Shown piece by piece: positions 25,613 to 33,281 of a stretch of 33,281 nt of DNA (its first letter is position 1; each line of letters starts with the position of its first letter). A model generated the notes under the pieces. The model did not search any database, was not told the DNA's origin, and worked only from the letters and a program-made list of their open reading frames with translations. Position numbers and translations under genes: made by a program. The DNA is from Magnetofaba australis IT-1 (GTDB lineage Bacteria; Pseudomonadota; Magnetococcia; Magnetococcales; Magnetococcaceae). The stretch lies in contig NZ_LVJN01000017.1 in assembly GCF_002109495.1 (NCBI RefSeq), forward strand, positions 1 to 33,281. Direction: 5' to 3'.

Positions 25613-27084
25613 GATGTGACCAGCGTAATGTCGATGTGGTTGTCAGAGGGCGTTTCACGCAGGGCGGTGACGATGCCGCTGCGACCGTTTTCCCAGCTGG
25701 GGATGTGGGGATGAGTGATGCGCACGACATCGCCCAGATCAGCGGCCAATGCTCCGGCTTGGGTGCGAAATGTCCACTTGTGGCGCGCGGATTGGTTCTG
25801 AGTCAGGCGGCGAGACGCTTCGGTTGACGCATCCGCCTCGTCGGCCAACAGCGCCGGAATCTGATCGGGATCAGAAGCCAATGACCATTGCGTTTGAATG
25901 GCGGCATCAGAGGCAGAGGCGGTGCTATACTCCTGGGAGAAAGCAGCACGGGCCTCGGCAGACACCGACCCCGCCAAGCCATCGGCGTCCTGAACCGTCC
26001 AGTGACGATGGTAGCCCAGCCGGATTCGCCATGGGGGCGCATCCAGGGGCTCATGACGCGGGATCTCGGCATGCAGGTCATCCGGGCCCAGGTCCAGCAC
26101 GGGATCGCCCGGCGTTGAAAGATCCGGCATGCGACCCACGGTAAACTTGCCCAAGCGCGTAAAGCCCCACCATGCGCCGACGCTGGCAGCCACTTCCTGG
26201 ATGGCATCGACCAGATTGCGACGCTGCCGAATGTAGAGCCCGAGGGGCTGCGGGCAGAGCGTGTTGAGAGCAGCGAAGGCGTCGGCATCCAAGTCTCCGG
26301 ATGTCAGAGCCTCGCGCGTCACCAACGCTTCAATGATGTCGGCAGCGGTCTGTGTAGTTGATACAGCGTCAACAGTGATCTGCCCCGCTGGTTCAGAGAC
26401 CAGCGTGACCGTTCCATTGGCCAAATCGACGCTGTAATCCGTACCCGTCGTCAGCAAAACGCCGTTGTCGCGCACCGCATCCACCGACTGCATCGCGCCA
26501 TCGTGGAGTTGATAAACGCGCGTAGCGGCATCGATGAGCACCGGGCTGGCGTTGTAAACCCTGCCGTAAAGGAGAGGTTTTGGATTGTCCGTTTCTGGGC
26601 CACTGGTGAGTAGATTGGACTGTACGGGGCGATCCAGCGTTGCCCCGTGGTCATGGACCTCCAAACGCAGCGCCGCACCCGCGTAACTTAGTCGCCCGCC
26701 CACGCCAGTGAGCACAGTGCGGAAATCGGCAAGCGGCCACGCTGGGTCGCCCAACCGTAGCGATACCGGATGCCCAGTAAAGATGGCCTCGGTGAGCCAG
26801 ACGTCCATCAGCCCCTCAGGGTTGGCGAACACGATGTCACCCCAGGCGCGAGATGCCTGACCGGAGAGGCCGTTCAATTGGCGGCTGATGGTGACTGGCT
26901 CAATGATAAGCCCGTCATAGGTACTGTGCGCAGGCGAGTCGCTGGCATGGCTGATGTAGCCCATGCGCGACAGGCGCAGGGTATCGATAGTCCCGTTGCG
27001 ATAAGCCTGGGCTTCGAGCAATAGCTCCCGCGCCGCAGCCGGATTCGCCAGCCACGCTTGATAGTCGGAATCTGAGATGGTCAT
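25609..27084 (-). CDS. Minor tail / hub-like protein
   Basis: The product has 491 residues, with its ATG two bases after the tape measure stop. The N-terminus (MTISDSDYQAWLANPAAARE) is followed by a domain handling repeated strand pairs (IEPVTISRQLNGLSGQASRA, VSLRLGDPAWPLADFRTVLT), a central NPKPLLYGRVYNASPVLID segment and a C-terminal part (WRIRLGYHRHWTVQDADGLA, LGDVVRITHPHIPSW). The long beta-rich protein placed right after the tape measure gene fits a tail-tip or baseplate-hub component of a siphovirus. The family name is uncertain. The frame is intact. Confidence 0.75.
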   Translation of the reverse strand: MTISDSDYQAWLANPAAARELLLEAQAYRNGTIDTLRLSRMGYISHASDSPAHSTYDGLIIEPVTISRQLNGLSGQASRAWGDIVFANPEGLMDVWLTEAIFTGHPVSLRLGDPAWPLADFRTVLTGVGGRLSYAGAALRLEVHDHGATLDRPVQSNLLTSGPETDNPKPLLYGRVYNASPVLIDAATRVYQLHDGAMQSVDAVRDNGVLLTTGTDYSVDLANGTVTLVSEPAGQITVDAVSTTQTAADIIEALVTREALTSGDLDADAFAALNTLCPQPLGLYIRQRRNLVDAIQEVAASVGAWWGFTRLGKFTVGRMPDLSTPGDPVLDLGPDDLHAEIPRHEPLDAPPWRIRLGYHRHWTVQDADGLAGSVSAEARAAFSQEYSTASASDAAIQTQWSLASDPDQIPALLADEADASTEASRRLTQNQSARHKWTFRTQAGALAADLGDVVRITHPHIPSWENGRSGIVTALRETPSDNHIDITLVTS

Positions 27085-27086
27085 GG

Positions 27087-30000
27087 CTATGAAAGCTGTG
27101 ACGCGCGCAGTTGGGCGAGAGATGCGGTTGTGGCGGATGCCGCCTGCTCTTTACCGGCAGCGATGAGCTGCTGGGTTTGGCGTTCCACCGTTTGAGTGAG
27201 AAACGCCACATCCGCGCGCAACTCGGAGACTTCGTTGCGGAGGGCGTCGGCTTCGGCGGCAGGGTTGGTTTGATTGCTTGGAAGCAGCCCCGACAGATCC
27301 TGCCGCACCGAGTCAAAGATACTCTTGTAACCCGCACCGCTGGCGTATTGATCACGGGCCTCGGTGACGGTAGCCCTGCGCCAAGCTGGGGAGTTGGCTG
27401 ATGGCGTCAATGTCGCGATTGTAGGCGCGCTGCACCACGCCATTGTATGCGGTCCGGGCCAGATCCAATTGCTCGGCTTGCGTCAGGGTAGAGAGATTCC
27501 CCGTTTCCAGCCCCAACAGCGTGTTGTTGATTCCCTGTAGGGCGCTCTGCATTCTCACGCTCACGCCATTGGCGGTTGCCACAGCCTGCTCGGCGTACTG
27601 CTCCTCAATGGCCTGCTTTTTGGTCAGGTAGAGTTCCGTCAGCTCCAGGGTCTGTTGTTGGTGCTGTTCAGCAAGAGATTGCTGCTCCGCATACCACTGC
27701 TCCAACTCCTCCATCGCCAAGGCCCTGGGATCGGTCATCCCCAACAGCTCACGCCGGATCGACTCCGACCACTGCAACGCCTGCCGCTGCTGAGCGCCCA
27801 GGAAATCAAGTAGATCTTCATCCAACACGGGAGCGATCTGCTCATACTCCTCCCGAATGGCCTGTTGTCTGGCGCGATAGAGCGCCGTCAGGTCCCCGGT
27901 CTGTTGTTGATACTGCTCCGCCTGGGCCAACTGCTCGACATACCAGTCGTCCAACTCCTCAAACGCCAGCGCCATGGGGTCCATCACCCCAAGTAGCTCC
28001 CGGCGGATTCCTTCCGCCCACTGCAACGCCGCGCGCTCTGCTGCGGTGACATCCTCCGAGGCCACTTCCGGGATGATGCGATACTGCTCTCGGAGCGCCT
28101 CCAGTTGCGCAGTGTGCAGATCCGCCAACGCCTGCGCGCCCATTCCCACCGCCTCAGCCGCTTTAATCTGTCCGGCCTGCTGCTCCTGAAGCTGTTTGAG
28201 CGCGAAGCCATAAGGATCGGTCAGTTGTAGCAGTTTGTCCTCGATCTCGCCCCGCCACTGGCTGCGCATCTGCTCCTTTGCATGCGCTTCCGCGGCGTCT
28301 ACTTCCTCTAGGGCGATATTGTAGAGATCGGCGTTGGCCGCCATCTGGTCAAACTGAGTGGAGAGCGCCTGTACTGCGGCTTCGGCTTGGTCATTGCCTG
28401 GGTGGGCTCCGCCCATACGCCCTCTAAAACCGCGAGCATCTGATCTCGTCCGGCGGACCACTCGGTGAGAATGCGCTCCATCTCCGTGTAGTCGCTGGCG
28501 TTGTTCAGGGCGTGCTTGAGCGCGGGGGCCGCGCCTTGAATTGTTCCGTTGGCCAGGTTGCCGCCGAACAGCCCCAACATCGCCTGGCCAAAGTTCTCCG
28601 CCGTCCAACCGAAACCGGTGGCGCTGTCGGAGTAACCCTTCTCAGCGTGCCATCCCACATGTCCCAGTTCGTGAACCGTGTAATCTTCGCCCAGGGTAAA
28701 CCCGCCCTGGGTGATCAATCCCCGCAGCCCCTCACTCATGGCGATGACGGCATCTACCGGCGTATCGGCATTACGGGTGCTGGTCAGGTTACCGATGTTG
28801 ACATGGTTGCTCCCAGCCCAGGGATGCTCCATGCCATTGAAGAATACTGTTATGGCAGGCGGTGAGGGTTCGTCATCGCCAAACAGGTCTCCGATGAAAC
28901 TCCCGGCCAGAGTTCCCAGCACCACTCCCCGACGGGACCGCCCGCCACTCCCCAGGATCGGTCCCCATGGAGGAGCCGATGCCGTATCCCGCAGCGGAGC
29001 CCAATGCGCCGCCGATGCCTGCCTCCTGAGAACCAAACACCATGGAACCCACGCCATAGCCCAATCCAGCCGCGCCCAGATAGCCCATGGCGGTGCCAGC
29101 TCCCAACATACTGGAACCCGGCGTTACCGCCGTGCCCACCTGGGTGGCGGGAAGCTCAAAGCCCAGACCAGATTGAATCGCAGCCAACTCCGAGCCCGTC
29201 ACCGTCATGCCCATGGAGGGGACATAGAACTGAGGCGTCAGCGAGGCCATGCCGAGGTTGGATGCGCCGAAAGCGTTGATGGCGCCGCCAATACCGCTGG
29301 TCTGCAAACCAAAGCTGCCGCCAAAGGCGGAGAACAGGTCGCTGCCCGTGGAGGCGATATTGAACAGACTGCCCGCGCCGCCACCGCTGAGCCCCGTGAT
29401 GCTGGGAGCAGACAACCCCATGGACTGCGCCACGCCGCCCAGCCCGACCGACCCCATCACTGAACCGATGACTGGCCGAATCACCATGGCCGCCGCAATC
29501 TCCGCCGCGGCGCGGATGAAGATGCGCTTCATCGCATCCGCCACATCGTCGGCGCTGCGCAGGCTGCCATCAAACGCTGACTCAAAGGCGTCGGTCAAAA
29601 CGTTCTGAATGCCCTCTGCGGCGCGCTCAAAGGGGGCGTTAAGGCTCTTCTCGTAGGCTTCGAGGGCCTTCTTGTGTTCGTCTGCTGCCTTCTTGGCGGC
29701 CTTGGCGGCTTTCTCCTCCGCCTCAGTCATCTCCTCAGTGGTGCGCGTCGCTTGCTCCTTGGCGCGGATGAGCCGCTCCAGTTCGCGCGCCTGCTCTGAG
29801 CCGAGTTGAATGCCGGTTTCCGAGAGTGTGTTGCTCAGTTCCTTCTGGATGGCCGCTTCGCGCTCAGCCTCAGCAAGGCGTCGGGTCAACTCCTCCAGGG
29901 GGATCTTGCCGTCGATTACTTGCTGATGAAGGGCGATCTCACTCTTGAGTTCAGCGAGATACTCGCGCTCAACAGCCACCAGCTTTGCGCGCTCCAGGCG

Positions 30001-31386
30001 ATAACGCTCATATTGACTCTCCATTGCCTGGTCGATGCGCGCCCTTTCTGCATCGGTGAGCGCCTTGTCGCGCAGATCACGCAGTTTGAGCAGCGCCTCG
30101 GTGTGGCTCTCCTCCAGAAGTTGTCGTTTGGACAGGCCGGCGGAGCGGAGTTTCTCCAGATCATCCTGTAACGCGCTCTCAATGCGCGCCAACTCCCGCG
30201 CGGCGGCTTTGGCCGCTTCAGGATCGGGCAGATTGTCAGCGGGGGGCGCGCCAGCGGGTTTGTTCGAACCACTCTGCGCGCGCATCATGGCCAGCTTCGC
30301 TGACCATTGGGCCAGGATGCGCTCCTTCTCCGCCAGCTTGGCTTTCATCCCTTCCAGCGCGCCATCGCTCATGCGGTCCCGGCCAGTGAACAGATCCCGG
30401 TGAGTCTCATTGACCTGGATGATCTTCTGCAGCGCCTCCACCTCCTCTCGGTACTCCCGCACCGTGGCGGCAACCGCGCGCAGACTCAGGTTCTCGAAGT
30501 TGGTGTCACCGGTGACGATGGCTTTGAATTTCTCATACGCCACCCCCCCATCGCTGGCCAGATCCGCCAGCCAGGTTGAGGCATCCGAAATAGCCGGAGC
30601 CAGATCTAACAGAGCCCGGGAGAGGTTAGCATCGAGAACCTTGGCCAGGGTATCCAGCTCATTGCGCGCTTCCTCGGCGTTGCGGATCAGCTCCTCCTCC
30701 AGCACGATGCCCAGATCCCGCGCGCGCTGCATGGTCTCGCGCATGGCCTCAGAGCCGTTCTGCAGCATCTGCAGCAGCTTTACGCCTTGAGAGTCGAACA
30801 GCTTAAACGCCAAACGCACGCGGTCGGATTGGTTTTCGACACCTTTGAGCGCATCGGCGGCGTCGAGGAGAAGGTCCTCGGTATCACGGACATTGCCACC
30901 GGCATCCCTGGCCGAGATGCCCAACTCACGGAGCGCGGCTTTGGCTTCACCGGTCCCTTGGGCAGCCTCAGCGGTACGCCGAGTGAATCGCTGTAGCGCC
31001 ATTTCGAGAGTTTGCTGGGAGACTCCCGCTGAGTCGGCGGCGTAGCGCAGCGCCTGGAGCGACTCCACGCCCACGCCAATCCGGTCTGCGGTTTTGCCGA
31101 TGGCGTCGGCGGCGGTGATAGCGCGATTGGCCAGAGCGGTGAGCCCCCCGGCGGCGGTGAGTCCGGCGATAATGCCGGTGAGGCGAGAGATATTGGTTTG
31201 CAGGGAAGTGGCGCGGCTGGTGAGGGATTCCAGACCACGGGAGGCGTCGTTGCTGGAGGCGCGGATGCGCTGAAAAGAGCGCTCGCCGCTGGCGCCGATG
31301 TCGGCCAGTTCGGCTTTGACCTTACCGCCCTGCTCAACGGACAGGCGGATGCTGTAGCTGTGCTGGGTGCGGGTCATGGCTTTCAC
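27087..31386 (-). pseudogene. Tape measure protein with three frame breaks
   Basis: The reading runs in four overlapping segments: 31386 to about 28960, to about 28397, to about 27378, and to 27087. Full length would be about 1430 residues. It starts at GTG 31386 or ATG 31377 (MTRTQHSYSIRLSVEQGG); neither has a strong ribosome site. The N-terminal part is typical of tail tape measures (SLTSRATSLQTNISRLTGII, GIGKTADRIGVGVESLQALR), followed by long coiled coils (about 400-620) and a Gly/Ala-rich hydrophobic region (about 640-820). The last third contains three related about 80-residue helical repeats (RRELLGVMDPMALAFEELDD...). Single-base losses best explain breaks 2 and 3; break 1 lies in a G-rich stretch that may have several indels. 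It sets tail length and acts in DNA ejection. Confidence 0.85.
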
Positions 31387-31470
31387 TTGACATTAGAGAA
31401 TCATAATATTTATATTTACTGCTGCGAGGTCATTTGAGGAATCATCTCCTTGGGCCACCAATATCAGTAT
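31387..31470. other. AT-rich gap between tail chaperone and tape measure genes
   Basis: The 84 bp are AT-rich near 31404-31420 (ATAATATTTATATTTA), unlike the surrounding tail genes. No clear promoter pair or terminator hairpin is apparent, but a weak internal promoter for the tape measure gene is possible. Confidence 0.4.
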
Positions 31471-32201
31471 TCATTGGGCGGCCTCTTTTTTGTTGCTGCG
31501 CATGACCTCAAGCATCCCTATCTCCGCCCAGGGCAGCAACTCCGCCGCCGTAGCCCTTTCCATCCCCATGGCATCCGCCATCTGCAGCGCCACGCTCATA
31601 TCGAGCCCAAGAACTTGTCCCGATGGCGCAACACGGAGCTGACTCTGACACGCCAGGACAACCTCAAACACCTGCTGCTCCTCGATGCTGCGCGGCGCAT
31701 GCTCCCGGCTGGGACAAAGTTTACCGTTCAGTCCGGGCTGGCCTCGGGCGCAGAGCTCGCCGCGATCAACACACTCTCGGCAGTACCCTGGCCCTCCGCC
31801 GGGCTGGAAATGCCAGCGGCAGAGGGCGCGGATCCGTTTTTTGCGGCGTTGAGCATCACTTGGTGGAAGGTGAACAGCTGATAGAACCGCTCGCCCATGG
31901 GATAGCGGTCCATCAGCGCCATGACATTCTGGCGATTGAGCGGCGCTTCACCGCCATTGTCATTACCGACGCCGCTCCACGCGGTGATGTGATTGGTCGC
32001 CAGTTCTTGGATCAGATAGGCGTGGAATAGCCCCTCGCGCTGCTCGCCTTCCTCGGCTTCGGGATACTCCCGCTCCAAACGTCGGCGTGCGGCGGTCTGA
32101 CACAGCGACATGGCGGCGGTGGTGAGGGGTTTGACCGTCACCGTCACGCCGTAGGGCAGGTCCAAATCAAACGGCTCTTTGGGCTGAGAAAGGCTAATCA
32201 C
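31471..32201 (-). CDS. Tail assembly chaperone, long form by -1 frameshift
   Basis: Frameshifting at A_AAA_AAC (31842 down to 31836) joins the first about 122 codons of the short chaperone to an open -1 frame with no stop until 31471, giving about 243 residues. The extension starts RIRALCRWHFQPGGGPGYCR, contains Cys pairs (GYCREC, GELCARG, GKLCPS) that may bind a metal, and ends in a helical part (QVFEVVLACQSQLRV, DMSVALQMADAMGMERA, LPWAEIGMLEVM). Paired short and long chaperones made by frameshifting immediately before the tape measure gene are known from lambda (gpG/gpGT) and many siphoviruses; they coat the tape measure during tail assembly. Confidence 0.85.
31728..32201 (-). CDS. Tail assembly chaperone, short form
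   Basis: The 157-residue ORF starts at GTG 32201 in a GTGA overlap with the tail tube stop. The product begins MISLSQPKEPFDLDLPYGVT, contains VKPLTTAAMSLCQTAARRRL and a helical YQLFTFHQVMLNAAKNG segment. The Ala-Ala-Lys-Asn codons of that segment hold the slippery heptamer. Without slippage, translation continues through a low-complexity Ala/Ser tail (SAPSAAGISSPAEG) to the stop at 31728. Position between tail tube and tape measure supports the assignment. I rely on context and the slippery site more than on sequence similarity. Confidence 0.82.
   Translation of the reverse strand: MISLSQPKEPFDLDLPYGVTVTVKPLTTAAMSLCQTAARRRLEREYPEAEEGEQREGLFHAYLIQELATNHITAWSGVGNDNGGEAPLNRQNVMALMDRYPMGERFYQLFTFHQVMLNAAKNGSAPSAAGISSPAEGQGTAESVLIAASSAPEASPD
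31836..31842 (-). promoter_or_regulatory. Programmed -1 frameshift site in tail chaperone gene (A AAA AAC)
   Basis: On the minus strand the codons are GCA AAA AAC, so A_AAA_AAC is in the canonical X_XXY_YYZ register. The -1 frame is open for 121 codons after it. No downstream pseudoknot was modelled. Confidence 0.85.
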
Positions 32202-33145
32202 AGGTACACGCTCCCATCTTCGTCGTTGGTGAGGGTCACGGTGAGCATGCGCCCCGCCGTGGCGTTCTTGGCCCCCTGAAAGTCAAAGCTCGCCTGCACC
32301 CCGCCGGGACCATCCACGGTGAGCTTGGGTTTGGGCAGATAGACCTCGTGGCAGTCGAACACCACGCTGTTGTCGGCGTCGATGGTGTAGGCGAACTGTA
32401 GATCCACCGGCGTACCGTTGGATGCCAGATCAACAAGCGTGGTGTCAGCAAAGCGCACATCGATCTTGCCGGTGAGCGCGGCGATGGTGGGATCGGCGCC
32501 ATCGATGAGTCCGTCATTGCGGATGGTCTCGATCTTCTCCAGATTGTTGGAGTAGGTCAGCGAACCCGCCGTGAGATTGGCGATGAGCGTGCCGCTGCGT
32601 TTGATGCTGCCCTGAAACTGGCTGATGCGATTGAAGGTGAGCGTAGTAGGCGTGCCGCCTTGGGATGTCCCGTTGCGGGTTTCGCCCTGGGCGATGACGC
32701 CCAACGTGGCCGCCGCCGCGCCGGAGCGCTGAAACTCCAGGGCCAGGGTGTTGGCCTTTACGCCTTGGTGCATGAAGAAGGAGGACGCCTGGGAGAGCCC
32801 CACCTCCACGCTGTAGCTGGGGATGGATGCGCCTCCTGAGTGGAACTCATGACTGTAGGGCCCCACTCCGGTCGTCACTGGATTGCCCAGCAGCGCCGTC
32901 AGCCACAGGCCGAGATAGCGCACATCCATGGGCACGACGATGTCGCCTTCGTCGTTGATGACATCCTGGAGCGGCGACAGGGGGTCGCGTCCCTGACCCA
33001 GCACTGGATCGACAATCAGCCCCTGCTCGCTACTCAGGGTGCAGCGGTTGAAGGGCATCTGGATGTAGTCGCCCGTGGGGATGGAGCCGTAGCTGCCCTC
33101 CCGTTTAAGCAATAGGGTAGCGTTCGAGCCATAGCTGCGGGCCAT
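32198..33145 (-). CDS. Phage tail tube protein (major tail protein)
   Basis: The product has 315 residues, with GAGAGGA about 6-8 bases before the ATG at 33145. It starts MARSYGSNATLLLKREGSYG, has the pattern YIQMPFNRCTLSSEQGLIVD and GRDPLSPLQDVINDEGDIVV, then VDVRYLGLWLTALLG-like and TLTYSNNLEKIETIRNDG-like motifs. These are features of the Phage_tube_2 group of siphovirus tail tube subunits, which stack as hexamers around the tape measure. The stop overlaps the chaperone GTG. The frame is intact. Confidence 0.85.
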   Translation of the reverse strand: MARSYGSNATLLLKREGSYGSIPTGDYIQMPFNRCTLSSEQGLIVDPVLGQGRDPLSPLQDVINDEGDIVVPMDVRYLGLWLTALLGNPVTTGVGPYSHEFHSGGASIPSYSVEVGLSQASSFFMHQGVKANTLALEFQRSGAAAATLGVIAQGETRNGTSQGGTPTTLTFNRISQFQGSIKRSGTLIANLTAGSLTYSNNLEKIETIRNDGLIDGADPTIAALTGKIDVRFADTTLVDLASNGTPVDLQFAYTIDADNSVVFDCHEVYLPKPKLTVDGPGGVQASFDFQGAKNATAGRMLTVTLTNDEDGSVYL

Positions 33146-33175
33146 GTCGAATCCTCTCGTCTATCGGGTTGTTAT

Positions 33176-33281
33176 TCAGGAAATTGGAGAAGATGTCTCG
33201 TAGTCGAGGGTCAGTTCGATGATGCCGCCCAGGAGAGGCGCGGCTCCCTCTTCGTGTTCCAACTGGATGGCCGGGCGGCCA
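33176..33281 (-). CDS. Upstream phage tail gene, C-terminal end only
   Basis: The last 34 codons of a gene entering from the right edge; the product ends GRPAIQLEHEEGAAPLLGGI, then IELTLDYETSSPIS. The stop is 30 bases before the tail tube ATG. By position directly upstream of the tail tube it may be a tail terminator or completion protein, but too little is visible to name it. Confidence 0.7.
   Translation of the reverse strand, partial: GRPAIQLEHEEGAAPLLGGIIELTLDYETSSPIS

Noticed and set aside
28308-29057. Separate 249-codon gene
   Set aside because: Its first about 35 codons are out-of-frame tape measure sequence and its last about 20 are misframed. The middle is the continuation of the tape measure.

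Overview
The window is an insertion-sequence graveyard (about 1-8.3 kb and 12.4-19.6 kb) surrounding three chromosomal signalling genes, followed by the tail module of a siphovirus-type prophage (about 23.0 kb to the right edge). Moderately high GC, c-di-GMP and two-component signalling genes and IS3/IS21/IS66/IS256 elements point to a Gram-negative proteobacterium, probably aquatic. A Magnetococcia/Alphaproteobacteria-like host is only a weak guess; there is no rRNA, tRNA or housekeeping gene to fix it.

Layout. 1-722: truncated, indel-bearing IS3 copy (copy 1). 723-1981: complete copy of the same IS3 element (copy 2). 1982-4943: 5' end of an IS21 element on the minus strand, split by a 2.6-kb IS66 element (copy A, 2176-4791, 8-bp target duplication). 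The IS21 outer end, an array of five 23-bp repeats, sits inside an Rpn-type nuclease gene that keeps only its first about 204 codons. 5595-8040: integrase-core transposase gene with one frameshift, split by a different intact IS3 element (6542-7955, 4-bp target duplication). This block abuts a globin-coupled diguanylate cyclase cut off at the start of its GGDEF domain (to 9124). 9212-12265: intact SBP-PAS-PAS-GGDEF-EAL receptor. 12469-13207: truncated IS4-like transposase. 13208-17087: IS3 copy 3, minus strand, split by IS66 copy B (14139-16752, 8-bp target duplication). 17088-19262: IS21 element of another type, with istA lacking its 5' end and istB intact. 19571-22267: hybrid histidine kinase with IS remnants immediately at both ends. 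22289-22800: IS256 remnants.

The prophage module is all on the minus strand and tightly packed, in transcription order: C-terminus of an upstream tail gene, tail tube, tail assembly chaperone with a canonical -1 slippery site, tape measure (three frame breaks), hub-like minor tail protein, another tail protein, and a tail fibre with Peptidase_G2 domain interrupted by an in-frame amber codon.

The strongest unusual signals are: (i) an IS66 derivative whose right end carries a 197-bp inverted copy of its left end and which has transposed in that form at least twice; (ii) the in-register 23-bp array at the IS21 end, with an alternating two-unit pattern; (iii) the programmed frameshift that appends a cysteine-containing domain to the tail chaperone; (iv) the amber codon separating fibre from autoprotease; and (v) the concentration of frame damage in mobile and phage genes while two of the three chromosomal signalling genes are open. 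No clearly new defence or metabolic system was found.
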